From Natranaerobius thermophilus JW/NM-WN-LF (GTDB taxonomy: Bacteria > Bacillota > Natranaerobiia > Natranaerobiales > Natranaerobiaceae): a stretch of DNA of 64,000 nucleotides. The first letter of the stretch is position 1. Each line of letters begins with the position of its first letter. The stretch covers positions 439,001 through 503,000 of the forward strand of contig NC_010718.1 of assembly GCF_000020005.1 (NCBI RefSeq). The letters are read 5' to 3'. The translations under genes and the position numbers were made by a program. The notes under the pieces were generated by a model. It did not search any database. It saw only the letters and a program-made list of their open reading frames with translations, and was not told where the DNA came from. Below, piece by piece: positions 17,275 to 27,003 of the stretch.

Positions 17275-18726
17275 ATGTCTAAAAACAATGAGGAATTCGT
17301 TAAAGAAATAACCCCTCAATCTGAAGACTATTCCCAGTGGTATCTGGATGTGATTAAAAAGACTAAACTTGTGGATTACGCTCCTGTAAAAGGTTGTATG
17401 GTGATTAGACCCTATGGTTATGCAATTTGGGAAAAAATGAAGGAAGGCCTAGATCGTAGAATCAAAGAGACGGGTCACGAAAATGCTTATTTTCCGTTAT
17501 TTATTCCAGAATCTTTACTACAAAAGGAAGCAGATCACGTAGAAGGGTTTGCTCCTGAAGTTGCCTGGATTACTAAAGGTGGAGATGAAGAACTATCAGA
17601 GTCTTTAGCTGTCAGGCCTACTTCGGAAGCTATGTTTGGTGAAATGTACAGCGATTGGATTCAATCATGGAGAGACCTGCCTGTATTAATAAATCAGTGG
17701 GCCAATGTGGTTCGCTGGGAAAAATCCACAAAACCTTTCTTGAGAACTTCTGAATTCCTATGGCAAGAAGGACATACCGCCCATAGAACTGAAGAAGACG
17801 CTGAAGAAGAAGCTTTACAAATGCTTGATGTATATAAGGATTTTGTTGAAAATGACATGGCAATTCCTGTGTTAAATGGCTTGAAATCGGAAAAAGAAAA
17901 GTTTGCTGGAGCTCTGCGAACTTTCTGTATTGAGGCCTTGATGTCAGATGGTAGAGCTTTACAAGCCGGTACCAGTCACAATTTGGGTCAACACTTTGCT
18001 AAGGTATTCGATATCACCTTCTTAGATCAGGATGATGAGCGGAAATATGTTTGGCAGACTTCATGGGGTGTTTCAACCAGGTTAATAGGTGCATTGATTA
18101 TGGTACATGGTGATAACCGTGGCCTAAAAATTCCACCAAAAGTAGCACCACACCAGCTGGTAATGGTTCCAATTACACCTAAAAAACAGCGTGAACAGGT
18201 ATTGGAAGAAAGCGATAAACTATATCAAGAGCTTAAAGATAAATTCCGAGTTAAATTAGATAACAGAGAAGAACATACTCCTGGTTGGAAATTCAATGAA
18301 TGGGAAATGAAAGGAGTACCTATCAGGCTTGAAATTGGACCTAAAGACATAGAAAAAGATCAAGTTGTCCTTGTAAGACGGGATACAGATGAAAAAATGT
18401 TTGTTAAACGTGATGAACTAATAGATAAACTTGAGGAATTAATTGAGGATATTCAAAACAAAATGCTTCAAACAGCTAAGAACTTTTTAGAAGAAAATAC
18501 CCATACAGCTTCGAGTTTAGATGAACTAGGACAAATTCTGGAACAAAAACGAGGAATGATTAAGGCTTATTGGTGTGGAAATCAAGCATGTGAAGAAAAG
18601 GTTAAAGATGATACCAAAGCCACAATAAGAGTTATTCCTTTTGAGGCTGAAACAGGGGGTAGCTGTATCGCATGTGGCTATCATAATGACGATAATAAGG
18701 AAGTGTTTTTTGCCAGGGCATATTAA
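17275..18726 (+). CDS. proS: Prolyl-tRNA synthetase, type 3 (archaeal/eukaryote-like)
   Basis: A 483-residue class II aminoacyl-tRNA synthetase. Motif 1/2 regions are visible as YFPLFIPESLL and RWEKSTKPFLRTSEFLWQEGHTAH, and motif 3 as TSWGVSTRLIGALIMVHGD. There is no inserted editing domain. The C-terminal anticodon-binding and zinc-like domain has WCGNQACEEK and GGSCIACG cysteines and ends in Tyr, the features of the short type-3 enzyme. It charges tRNA-Pro with proline. ATG 17275 sits 5 nt after AAGGAGGG. The T-box leader directly upstream explains its regulation. A terminator follows at 18800. Confidence 0.95.
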   Translation: MSKNNEEFVKEITPQSEDYSQWYLDVIKKTKLVDYAPVKGCMVIRPYGYAIWEKMKEGLDRRIKETGHENAYFPLFIPESLLQKEADHVEGFAPEVAWITKGGDEELSESLAVRPTSEAMFGEMYSDWIQSWRDLPVLINQWANVVRWEKSTKPFLRTSEFLWQEGHTAHRTEEDAEEEALQMLDVYKDFVENDMAIPVLNGLKSEKEKFAGALRTFCIEALMSDGRALQAGTSHNLGQHFAKVFDITFLDQDDERKYVWQTSWGVSTRLIGALIMVHGDNRGLKIPPKVAPHQLVMVPITPKKQREQVLEESDKLYQELKDKFRVKLDNREEHTPGWKFNEWEMKGVPIRLEIGPKDIEKDQVVLVRRDTDEKMFVKRDELIDKLEELIEDIQNKMLQTAKNFLEENTHTASSLDELGQILEQKRGMIKAYWCGNQACEEKVKDDTKATIRVIPFEAETGGSCIACGYHNDDNKEVFFARAY

Positions 18727-18799
18727 GTCAAAACACTTGATAACTAATAGACTTAATAACTAATAACTATGATCTTAGGGATTTTAAAACAGTGATGAT

Positions 18800-18841
18800 G
18801 GGGAAGTCCTACTAAATATAATAAGGGCTTCCCCTTTTTTT
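18800..18841 (+). terminator. Intrinsic terminator after proS
   Basis: GGGGAAG (18800-18806) pairs with CTTCCCC (18828-18834), with extra AGTCCT/AGGGCT pairing towards the loop, then a run of T. Confidence 0.8.
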
Positions 18842-18875
18842 AACTTTATACTATATTATTTGAAGGGGTGATAAT

Positions 18876-19481
18876 TTGGGAAAAGAAGTTAAAGCAAAGT
18901 TAAGAAAACAAATGACTTCCAAAAGAAAAAGTATAACAGAAAAATTTCGCAGATCTGCCAGTGATAAAATTATTAATACTTTAATAACTAAATTTTTAAC
19001 TGATGACATAGCTATGATAATGACTTACATAGCTACAAAAGGAGAAGTAGACACTTACCCATTAATTAAATATGGACTAGACAAAGGTGTAGGTATCTGT
19101 GTTCCCAGAACTTTTAAACAGACTAATGAGATGGAGCCTGTAAGAATAAATGATTTAGATAGAGATTTACAACCAGGTTCTTATGGCATTCCTGAACCTG
19201 TAACTGAGCTTACAAAATCAGTCTCTATTTCTGATATCGATATTGTAATAGTACCGGGAGTAGCCTTTGATGAGTCTGGGTATCGCCTGGGTTTTGGTGG
19301 CGGATATTATGATAAATTTATTAATAGTTTAGCACCTAGCACAAAAAATATAGCCCTGGCTTATGAATTTCAGATTTTTGAAAAACTTCCACGCGATTCA
19401 TGGGATAAGCCAGTACATGCAATCATAACGGAAAAACAAACTCGATTTATTAATAAATCGTTTCCAGGGCAAAGAGAATAA
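18876..19481 (+). CDS. 5-formyltetrahydrofolate cyclo-ligase
   Basis: A 201-residue protein of the 5-FTHF cyclo-ligase family (MTHFS/YgfA). This enzyme converts 5-formyl-tetrahydrofolate with ATP to methenyl-tetrahydrofolate in the cytoplasm. The N-terminal basic helix (KAKLRKQMTSKRKSI), the middle GVGICVPRT and the signature VPGVAFDESGYRLGFGGGYYDKF (phosphate/ATP loop, about residues 128-150) are all present. The start is a TTG at 18876 behind AGGGGTGAT. It lies after the proS terminator with a short AT-rich region. It could feed one-carbon units to the purine genes and the cyclodeaminase-family enzyme at 9480. Confidence 0.9.
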   Translation: MGKEVKAKLRKQMTSKRKSITEKFRRSASDKIINTLITKFLTDDIAMIMTYIATKGEVDTYPLIKYGLDKGVGICVPRTFKQTNEMEPVRINDLDRDLQPGSYGIPEPVTELTKSVSISDIDIVIVPGVAFDESGYRLGFGGGYYDKFINSLAPSTKNIALAYEFQIFEKLPRDSWDKPVHAIITEKQTRFINKSFPGQRE

Positions 19482-19508
19482 GTCAATTATTTTGTAGCAT
19501 TAAAGTAA

Positions 19509-19572
19509 GGCTGTTTTAAAGTTGAATGTTGTTAGCTGTAAAATTTCAATTTCACTTATAAAATTTTACAGT
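19509..19572 (+). repeat. Dispersed repeat, copy B
   Basis: It begins GGCTGTTTTAAAGTTGAATG and contains CTGTAAAATTTCAATTTCAC followed by ATAAAATTTTACAGT. The closing arm is displaced by about 12 nt relative to the compact copies at 495-546 and 29967-30020, as if a small insertion had occurred. Confidence 0.65.
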
Positions 19573-19600
19573 ATCACGCCTAGAGAAGGGGTGAAGGATT

Positions 19601-20848
19601 TTGGAAGTAGCCGGTGTTTTATTAGGACTTGTCGTAATTATGTCACTAACTTACAGAAGAGTGCCCATAGGAGCTTCAATGTTAATAGCATCTGCGGTAA
19701 TTGCTATCATGGCTAAAATGCCTTTAAGTACAGTGAGAGGAACTTTGCTAGCTGCTATCAAGGATGATATGACTATAAAATTGGTATTAATTGTGTTTTT
19801 AATCGGCATTTTAGGTAGCTTACTTAAAGAAACTGGTAGCTTGGATATTATGTTGAATAAATTAGGAGGACTGATTAAAGATATTAGGATCTTGATAGTA
19901 CTCCTTCCCTCATTAATTGGTTTACTAACAGTACCAGGTGGAGCGGTATTGTCAGCTCCTATGGTTGAGAAAGCTGGTGACAAGATAAATATTTCCCGGG
20001 AAAAGTTATGTGCAGCTAATATTGTTTTCCGTCATTTATGGTATTTTGTATTTCCCCTTTATCCAACGTTGATTTTAGTAACAGAAATGGGAGATATAGA
20101 AATGCATCAATTTTTACTGTTTAATTTACCAATAGTAATAATAGTTTTCCTAGTCAGCTTTTATTATCTTTTTTATGGTGTTACTGATTACAAACAAAAA
20201 TCTGATTCCAGTAGTAGTTCACGAATTCGTGATTTTACCAGTTTTATCAGAAGCATTTCACCTATTCTAGTAGCAGTATTTATGGCAATGTTTTTTGATA
20301 TATACTTGCCAATTGCACTACTTTTAGGAACTATTTTGGCTTTTATAAATTATTTGGAAACTAAAGAAGGTCAACAATATATAATGGAACAAATCAGGAA
20401 TCGTTTTAAATATGTAAAAGCAGGAATGAACTTTAATATGGTTCTTGCAATAATTGGAATTATGGTATTTAAAGATTTTGTTGAAGCTTCGGGTGCTATA
20501 AATTTGATTGCAAATTGGATGGTATCCTTGGGAGTTAGTTTAGAAATTTTAATTTTGGCTGCTACTTTTGTGACGGGATTTTTAACTGCAAATCATATTG
20601 CGGGAGTTGGTATTATCTATCCTGTGTTAAGCCCTCTCTTTCCTGCCGCTGAATACGTTCCACTTATGGGATTGTTATTTGCCGGTGGTGTAACTGGTTA
20701 TTTGATATCACCTATGCATTTGTGTTTAATATTAACGCGTGAATATTTTGAGGTAGCCTTTTTTAGAATGTATTTACATGTAGTGCCATTGATTCTTATG
20801 ATGCTTCTTGGAGCAGGCTTAACAGCTTTTTTCTGGCAACTTTTTTAA
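19601..20848 (+). CDS. DUF401 family integral membrane protein (first copy)
   Basis: A 415-residue polytopic membrane protein of the DUF401 family. It has about ten hydrophobic segments and the conserved motifs LLPSLIGLLTVPGGAVLSAPM, KDFVEASGAI and GYLISPMHLCLILTREYF. The PGGAVLSAP and SPxHLCLxLT motifs in paired half-domains resemble anion transporters of the gluconate/C4-dicarboxylate kind, but the substrate is unknown. A homologue sharing these motifs is encoded on the other strand at 54668-55945. The start is TTG 19601 after GAAGG. It stands between the formyl-THF ligase and the MoxR cluster with no clear operon partner. Confidence 0.8.
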   Translation: MEVAGVLLGLVVIMSLTYRRVPIGASMLIASAVIAIMAKMPLSTVRGTLLAAIKDDMTIKLVLIVFLIGILGSLLKETGSLDIMLNKLGGLIKDIRILIVLLPSLIGLLTVPGGAVLSAPMVEKAGDKINISREKLCAANIVFRHLWYFVFPLYPTLILVTEMGDIEMHQFLLFNLPIVIIVFLVSFYYLFYGVTDYKQKSDSSSSSRIRDFTSFIRSISPILVAVFMAMFFDIYLPIALLLGTILAFINYLETKEGQQYIMEQIRNRFKYVKAGMNFNMVLAIIGIMVFKDFVEASGAINLIANWMVSLGVSLEILILAATFVTGFLTANHIAGVGIIYPVLSPLFPAAEYVPLMGLLFAGGVTGYLISPMHLCLILTREYFEVAFFRMYLHVVPLILMMLLGAGLTAFFWQLF

Positions 20849-20923
20849 AGGAATTATGTTATAAGTGCAGAACTACATTAATAAAGGATTGCTTCTGCCA
20901 CCATTTTTAAAAGGAGTTTTTAC

Positions 20924-21874
20924 ATGGATTCCTCTGATAAACTGGAAAATTTAATTGATAGCTTGTCTCAGGCCATTCTGGGGAAACGGGAAATAATTAG
21001 ACAACTGGTTATTGGTATTTCCTCTAATGGGCACATCTTATTTGAAGATGTGCCTGGAGTAGGAAAAACCACACTAGTAAAGGGTCTGGCTAAAGCCATT
21101 GGTTTTCGATTCAGAAGAGTACAATGTACCCCGGATCTACTTCCGGCAGATATCACAGGAGTAACAGTTTACAATAATAAAACTGGTGAATGGGACTTTC
21201 AAGCAGGCCCTATATTCACCCAAATTTTACTGGCTGATGAAATTAATAGAACCTCACCTAAAACCCAATCAGCTCTTCTTGAAGCCATGGAAGAGCAACA
21301 AGTTACAGTAGATGGGACCACTCGTTATCTGACTGAACCGTTTTTTGTATTGGCAACTCAAAACCCACAAGAGTATGAAGGCACATTTCCCTTGCCCGAA
21401 TCTCAACTTGACCGTTTTGCCATGAAGCTTACTTTAGGATATCCGCCAAAGCATGAAGAAAAAAGTCTTTTAAATAAATTTACTTATTATGAGCCATTAA
21501 ATTATGTTGAAAATATCATGAATCCTGAAGAGTTATTAAAAATTCAACGAGAAATTGAGCAGGTTTACGTTGATGACAGTATATTAGAATATGCAACTGA
21601 GTTATCTCGTGAAAGTAGAGAGCATCAACAAATTGAATTGGGAATTAGCCCCAGAGGAACTTTACACTTAATCAAATCTGCCAAAGCAACTGCTTGTCTT
21701 GCAGGCCGTAATTTTGTTCTTCCCGATGATATTCAAGAGATGATTTATCCAGTTTATAGTCATAGACTTGTAATAAATCAAGCAGCCCTGTTGGAAAGAT
21801 TAGAAAACGAGGAGGTTATACAAGATATAATTAATAAAGTTAGGGTGCCTGGTAATACCGGAAGGTTTAGGTGA
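20924..21874 (+). CDS. MoxR-family AAA+ ATPase
   Basis: A 316-residue AAA ATPase of the MoxR family. Walker A is EDVPGVGKTT, Walker B LADEINRTSPKTQSALLEAMEE with the MoxR-specific insert, sensor 1 VLATQNPQEYEGTFPLPESQLDRFAMK, and a C-terminal lid with RGTLHLIKSAKA. MoxR proteins act as chaperones that mature partner complexes. The partners are usually encoded next door, here a DUF58 protein and a transglutaminase-like membrane protein. GGAG precedes ATG 20924. It is the first gene of a three-gene operon with a 5-nt gap to DUF58. Confidence 0.92.
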   Translation: MDSSDKLENLIDSLSQAILGKREIIRQLVIGISSNGHILFEDVPGVGKTTLVKGLAKAIGFRFRRVQCTPDLLPADITGVTVYNNKTGEWDFQAGPIFTQILLADEINRTSPKTQSALLEAMEEQQVTVDGTTRYLTEPFFVLATQNPQEYEGTFPLPESQLDRFAMKLTLGYPPKHEEKSLLNKFTYYEPLNYVENIMNPEELLKIQREIEQVYVDDSILEYATELSRESREHQQIELGISPRGTLHLIKSAKATACLAGRNFVLPDDIQEMIYPVYSHRLVINQAALLERLENEEVIQDIINKVRVPGNTGRFR

Positions 21875-21879
21875 TTTAA

Positions 21880-23157
21880 GTGGAAGAATTTAAGGTAAGA
21901 TTTATAAAAAAACAAGTGTTTTTTATTCCTGTACCAGTGTTGATTTTAGCATTTATATCTGGTGTATCGGTTTATTGGATTTTATTTTGGTTTATAGTAT
22001 TATGGTTGGGGGGTTCCCTAGCTTGGCTCTTATATACTGCTTGGAATTTGGAACTAGATATAGAATTGAAGGATCAGGTCATGATCAGGAAAGAGTCTAC
22101 CAGTATTAAAATAAGGCTCTTTAACGAATCTTTTCTACCTTTTCCCTATGGTGAATTATTAACAAATAACTGGAGTTATCGTGATATGTCGGGCGCAAAC
22201 CAAAAGCTATTTGATCAAGATCAGAAACAAGATGATAATCATACCAGAATATTTCAATTTTTCTTCAATGATAGGCAAGTTGATAGTTGGGTTGAAGTTA
22301 CTGATATTAATCCACTAGGGGGGTGGCAACGTGTATTTGATGTGAAGTGTTATACTAGAGGAAAGTTTTATATAGGACCTATGAAAATTAGAATTTTTTC
22401 TCCTTTTAGTGTCTTTTTGGTGGAGAAAAAGTTTGATGAAAAAGAATTAGTTACCGTACAACCCCGCTTGTTGTCTTTTATAGGTCAATTCGATGCTAGC
22501 GGTAGTGATCCCCAGGGAATTACTAGGAAAAAAAATACTTTTTTTCAGCCCATGGATTACATGGAAGTCCATGACTTACGACCCTTTGTATCAGGAGATC
22601 CACTCAAATTAATTAACTGGAAAGTTTCGGCCCGGCAAGGGGAGTTGTATGTAAAAAGGATTGAAAATACTGGTGATGAGCGGTTATTATTATGCGTTGA
22701 ATTTTCAAAAAAGTATTACTATTCGCGGGAACAACAGGATCTGTTATTGGAAAAAGCCTTATCAGTAGTGAAATATTTTTCTGATAACAACATTCAACTG
22801 GGGATTCTAACTATTGATGATAATTTAAGATATTTACCGCCCTCTTCAGGCAGAAATCAGTGGCAATTGGCCCGAAAATTGTTTACCGATTTAAAAAGAA
22901 ATACCAGCGAAAACCTGCCTAGCTACTTCCAGAGGACTTCTCAAACTATGAAAGGTAACAAGATCTTGTGGTTGACCCCTTATTTAGATAGGCATTATAA
23001 GCAGGGATTAAAAACACTGGCTTCCGGTGGGACACAGATAACTTTGCTAATAGACCAGAAAGGCAAAAATATTGATATAAAAGATTTAACAATTCCTGCT
23101 TATCAATTGAACTATTACAGGGGTCAAGTTGCAATTAAGGAGGTGTTCACCTCTTGA
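21880..23157 (+). CDS. DUF58 domain protein
   Basis: A 425-residue protein. Two adjacent hydrophobic segments near the N-terminus (FFIPVPVLILAFISGVSVYW and following) anchor it in the membrane. The DUF58 core appears at about residues 225-260, where MEVHDLRPFVSGDPLKLINWKVSARQGELYVK shows the conserved D-x-R-x-Y/F-x-x-G-D-x-x-x-x-I-x-W motif. A vWA-like fold follows. DUF58 proteins occur with MoxR and transglutaminase-like proteins. The likely setting is a cell-envelope or peptide maturation complex, but no activity is proven. GTG 21880 is the start, and the gene overlaps the next by 4 nt. Confidence 0.88.
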   Translation: MEEFKVRFIKKQVFFIPVPVLILAFISGVSVYWILFWFIVLWLGGSLAWLLYTAWNLELDIELKDQVMIRKESTSIKIRLFNESFLPFPYGELLTNNWSYRDMSGANQKLFDQDQKQDDNHTRIFQFFFNDRQVDSWVEVTDINPLGGWQRVFDVKCYTRGKFYIGPMKIRIFSPFSVFLVEKKFDEKELVTVQPRLLSFIGQFDASGSDPQGITRKKNTFFQPMDYMEVHDLRPFVSGDPLKLINWKVSARQGELYVKRIENTGDERLLLCVEFSKKYYYSREQQDLLLEKALSVVKYFSDNNIQLGILTIDDNLRYLPPSSGRNQWQLARKLFTDLKRNTSENLPSYFQRTSQTMKGNKILWLTPYLDRHYKQGLKTLASGGTQITLLIDQKGKNIDIKDLTIPAYQLNYYRGQVAIKEVFTS

Positions 23158-25400
23158 CCAAGAGCGGTGAAGGCGGTGGATACTTAGAGTTTATCTTATT
23201 ACTAATTACTAATTGCTTTTTGGTTTCATCCTTTGTTGACTTTTTTGGATATTCTCCTCAATGGACATGGCTAGTAGTTGCTGGAGCTATTGCTTTGATG
23301 GTGTTTTATTTTCCTAAAGTCAGTGGAATAAGTATTTTAGTAGCTATCTCGTTTATATGCATAATGGTGTATTTTTCAGACCCCATCAGAGAGTTGTTTA
23401 TCCAGGTAGGGGGAGATTTTTTAACAGAAACAGCAGTTTGGATTAACCATGGAATTGCTGGAACTTCAGTTGCTACAGGGATTAGTGTTTTGGTATTGTT
23501 TGGATTAATGTTAATACAGCTGATTTTTATTAATAGAGGAAAGACGAATTTTCACCTGGTGATAGTTGGTTCACTTGCTTATATAGGTTTATGGTTTCAA
23601 CATTATCCAAGGGCCGAACAAGAATTGATTTTATTTTTATTATTGGCTGTTCCCACTTCAGCCCTATTTCATTTGAGAACTAAATCATATTCCTATGCTA
23701 AATTGTCTTATAAGATTGGAATTTTAATTTTGGGTCTGATTACATCATTAGTAGTAGCTGCATTTCCAAAAGATATGGGTCCAGTTACTTTTGAAACTGG
23801 TTATCGCTTTGTTGAAACATATTTTCCCTTTTTGCAGGAACTACGAAGTGCCGAAACCAATGGCGAAATAACAGTAGGTGAGGGGGAAGAAGAGGAACAA
23901 TTAGAAGATGAAAAAAATGTTGAAAAAACCGAGGATACGGAAGTCGAGCGGGAAGTAGGTTATCAGCCAGGTGGTGATTTGGGTGGAGCCCTAACTACTT
24001 CTACCGATATTGTAGCTGAAATAATTTTAGAATCAGGGTCATTTCCTATAGCCTTATACTTAAGAGGACAGGGGAATGATTATTACGATGGTTCTTCATG
24101 GGATGCGGTTCAATCTGAGGATAGTGAAGACTTGGAGGAAGCTTTTCGATATGTAGATGTTTATCAAGAAGAACTGGAAGTAACTGTGTCTTATAAACAA
24201 GGTGAACAAGACATTTTTGGTTTATTTCCGACTAACAATGTAGAGCTTGGAAAAGAGCAGGAATATTATAACTTAGAGATAGATAGTTATGGGAACATGA
24301 CTTATTCCGAAGGGAAATTTAAGGGTGATTACAAACTGAAAGGGAAAATAATCAGTGATGTAAATCTGGATAATATTGAACCTCAAGAGGAACTTGAAAA
24401 AAGCATTGTAAACCTTTTTCCATATATTCAACTTCCAGAACACTTACCAGAGCGAGTTAAACAACTTTCTAATGAAATTACGGAAGAAGCTGAAAATAAT
24501 TTGGAAAAAGCTCGGCTTGTTGAGAACTATTTAAGCACGGAATATTCATACGAAACTGATATGCCGGAACATCCGCCTAAAGAAGACTTCGTAGATAAAT
24601 TTTTATTTGAGCATGAAAAAGGTTATTGTACTTATTTTGCCTCTGCCATGGCTGTTTTGCTAAGGGTACAAGATGTTCCTACGAGATATGTAGAAGGATA
24701 TAGAGTTCCTCTCTATCCGGAAGATGAAGATTTGATAGATGCCGAAATAGCAGATACAATTGAAACTGATCGCATGTTAGCACAAAGCAATCATGCCCAT
24801 GCTTGGGTAGAAGTATTTTTGGATGGTTACGGGTGGGTTGTTTTTGAATCAACTCAACCTTATGAAATTACTACTGGTTTAATAGATCAAGAAGAACATC
24901 TAGAGGACACAGAATCTGAAAAAGATGAGGATGAAATTGTCCAACCTAGAGAAAAACAGCCTGTTTTTGTTGAACCACTCTGGTTTTCCTTGTTTATAAT
25001 TCCGGTGGCAATCTTAGGCGGTGGTACATTAGTCGTAATAACTAATCTTTCCCAAGTTAAAGATCCTATAGATTTGTATGAAAAGATGATACTTTTGAGA
25101 AAACTATACTATAAAGAACCTAAACCTGATGAAACCCCAGCTAAAATTATTTCCCAGTACCAGGTCGAGATTCCCGAGTTAGCAAAAGATATGGATGATT
25201 TGAAAAGATATTACGAAATCAGTTATTATTCTTCTAATAGTGATATAGTAATAAGTAAAAGATTTAAAGAAACGGAACTAAATAAACTACCTCTAAAAAC
25301 TGCAAAAGTTTATTTATCTAGGGTTGGACTGTTGAGATTTTCTATAGGAATTATTAGGCTTGGTATTAAATTATTATTGTCTAAACTAACAGGAGTGTGA
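23154..25400 (+). CDS. Transglutaminase-like membrane protein (TgpA type)
   Basis: A 748-residue protein with about six N-terminal membrane segments, then a large extracytoplasmic part with an acidic linker (residues about 240-265). It contains a transglutaminase-like cysteine protease domain: GYCTYFASAMAVLLR (catalytic Cys), SNHAHAWVEVFLDGYGWVVFEST (His and Asp). A further membrane segment near residue 610 precedes a cytoplasmic tail (DUF4129-like position). TTG 23154 overlaps the DUF58 stop. With MoxR and DUF58 it forms the common TgpA cluster; the substrate is unknown, peptide cross-linking or proteolysis at the surface being likely. Confidence 0.88.
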   Translation: MTKSGEGGGYLEFILLLITNCFLVSSFVDFFGYSPQWTWLVVAGAIALMVFYFPKVSGISILVAISFICIMVYFSDPIRELFIQVGGDFLTETAVWINHGIAGTSVATGISVLVLFGLMLIQLIFINRGKTNFHLVIVGSLAYIGLWFQHYPRAEQELILFLLLAVPTSALFHLRTKSYSYAKLSYKIGILILGLITSLVVAAFPKDMGPVTFETGYRFVETYFPFLQELRSAETNGEITVGEGEEEEQLEDEKNVEKTEDTEVEREVGYQPGGDLGGALTTSTDIVAEIILESGSFPIALYLRGQGNDYYDGSSWDAVQSEDSEDLEEAFRYVDVYQEELEVTVSYKQGEQDIFGLFPTNNVELGKEQEYYNLEIDSYGNMTYSEGKFKGDYKLKGKIISDVNLDNIEPQEELEKSIVNLFPYIQLPEHLPERVKQLSNEITEEAENNLEKARLVENYLSTEYSYETDMPEHPPKEDFVDKFLFEHEKGYCTYFASAMAVLLRVQDVPTRYVEGYRVPLYPEDEDLIDAEIADTIETDRMLAQSNHAHAWVEVFLDGYGWVVFESTQPYEITTGLIDQEEHLEDTESEKDEDEIVQPREKQPVFVEPLWFSLFIIPVAILGGGTLVVITNLSQVKDPIDLYEKMILLRKLYYKEPKPDETPAKIISQYQVEIPELAKDMDDLKRYYEISYYSSNSDIVISKRFKETELNKLPLKTAKVYLSRVGLLRFSIGIIRLGIKLLLSKLTGV

Positions 25401-25404
25401 TTAC

Positions 25405-26184
25405 ATGAAAATGACCAAAGCTTTTATGCTTAGAGTATTGGGTAGATATGCTCCCTTTCCTGCTAAAAATAGTAACTGTTCAGGTTATCTACTAACAGCG
25501 GGGGAGGATAACTTTTTATTTGATTGTGGTAATGGGGTTTTGAGTAATTTGCAGAACTATCTGGATCTATCTCAATTATCCGCTTTATTTATAACTCATC
25601 ATCACAGTGATCATGTTGCAGACTTAATAGCACTGCGACATGCCTATGAAGACCTGCAAAGCAGAGGGGAAGTAACAAGCAAATTGCCGGTATACACTCC
25701 CCCTTACCCCCAAGATACAGTGGCTGAATTAGAAGAATATCCTGGCTTTGATATTAAGTTTTTAGCTGAGGGAGAAGATATTATTATAGAAGATAAAAAA
25801 ATTTCTTGGTCTGTCACAAACCATTTTTTATATTGTGCGGCTTACCGTGTTGAATACAAAGAAAAAGCTTTTGTGTATACAGGGGATAATGCTTATGACA
25901 ACGAAACTATTGAAGATAACTCAACTGCAGACATTATTAACTTGTCAAAAGGAGCGGATTTGCTGCTAACTGAAGCAAGCCTAGAAGAAGAATGGAAAAA
26001 AGAACCAGAAAAGAGACATATGAGTGCAAGAGATGCCGCCAGTTTAGCCAAAGAGGCCCAGGTAAAGCATATGGTGATATCGCATTTCCATCCAAGGGCT
26101 GATTTGAGAAAGCTATTGCGGGAATCTAAACAGATACATCCTAATACTTCTCTGGCTGTAGAAGGAACGTCATATTTAGTATGA
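25405..26184 (+). CDS. Metallo-beta-lactamase fold hydrolase (RNase Z-like/phosphodiesterase type)
   Basis: A 259-residue MBL-fold protein. The metal ligands are in the motif LFITHHHSDHVADL (HxHxDH near residue 55), the later Asp in FVYTGDNAY and the final His in MVISHFHPRADL. The N-terminus LRVLGRYAPFPAKNSNCSGYLLT is typical of cytosolic RNase Z-related or cyclic-phosphodiesterase-like hydrolases. It starts 4 nt after the transglutaminase gene, so it may be read with that operon. The natural substrate is not determinable; no exosite arm of true tRNase Z is apparent. Confidence 0.85.
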   Translation: MKMTKAFMLRVLGRYAPFPAKNSNCSGYLLTAGEDNFLFDCGNGVLSNLQNYLDLSQLSALFITHHHSDHVADLIALRHAYEDLQSRGEVTSKLPVYTPPYPQDTVAELEEYPGFDIKFLAEGEDIIIEDKKISWSVTNHFLYCAAYRVEYKEKAFVYTGDNAYDNETIEDNSTADIINLSKGADLLLTEASLEEEWKKEPEKRHMSARDAASLAKEAQVKHMVISHFHPRADLRKLLRESKQIHPNTSLAVEGTSYLV

Positions 26185-26217
26185 TTTTCTGTCCATTTTT
26201 TCTGGGGAAGTGATTTT

Positions 26218-27003
26218 ATGGAAATCATTGATTTTAAACAAAGTAATCTGAATCGGGTTTACAAATATAATGAGGAGTTAAAAAAAACACAAAGTAACTT
26301 CAAGCAGTTAAAAAGTAGACTTTTAAAGAAACAACTGTTAAAAATAATAACTTTTAACAAATCAAAAAAGCGACAAATACAAGAGAATATATGCTATGAT
26401 AAAACTGAACTGGACAAGCTTGAACAGCAAATATTTAGACTTACAGAAAAGATAACAGCTCTTGAAAAGGGTGTAGCAGGTGAAAAATTAGTAAGAGAAC
26501 ATCTTAAGGAGCAATTATCTGACAGCTATTACTTAATAAATAACTTTTATTTTTTTAATAATTCGCCCTGTGAAATAGATCATATTATTGTTGGTCCAGC
26601 GGGTTTTGTGATAGTTGAGACAAAACATTTGGGAGGAAAACTATTTGTTCATCCTTGTCATTATAAATGGTTGCGGGCACCTTTGAATAACCCTGATGCT
26701 ATTAAAAAACCTATGAAAAATCCATTAAAACAATTGGAGAGAAATGTGGCGGAGTTTAAGAGTTTATTATCAGAAGCCGAAATGGGAGAACTACCCGTGC
26801 AAGGGGTCTTGGTCTTTCCAAGAAACAGTTGTTTGCTGTCAAATCGAGGATGTGGTGAAGAATTTCCTGTATTATATCATGATGAATTAATAGAGTATAT
26901 CGATAGTTTAGAAAAATTAGACCATTTAAGTGATATCAGCAGGCTAAATTGTTTGGTTGACAACTTAATTGATTTAGCTAATCAAAAAAATAAACGAACA
27001 TAA
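26218..27003 (+). CDS. NERD (nuclease-related) domain protein
   Basis: A 261-residue protein. A basic, lysine-rich coiled-coil N-terminus (about residues 15-90) leads into the NERD domain: GVAGEKLVREHLKEQL, then EIDHIIVGPAGFVIVETKHLGGKLF. This is the D-x(n)-ExK nuclease-like core, with Asp in EIDH and Glu-x-Lys as ETK. NERD proteins are proposed DNA-processing enzymes; function is not established. The gene starts 33 nt after the MBL gene. Its stop codon overlaps the poly-U end of the minus-strand structured RNA that follows, so the two transcripts converge. Confidence 0.82.
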   Translation: MEIIDFKQSNLNRVYKYNEELKKTQSNFKQLKSRLLKKQLLKIITFNKSKKRQIQENICYDKTELDKLEQQIFRLTEKITALEKGVAGEKLVREHLKEQLSDSYYLINNFYFFNNSPCEIDHIIVGPAGFVIVETKHLGGKLFVHPCHYKWLRAPLNNPDAIKKPMKNPLKQLERNVAEFKSLLSEAEMGELPVQGVLVFPRNSCLLSNRGCGEEFPVLYHDELIEYIDSLEKLDHLSDISRLNCLVDNLIDLANQKNKRT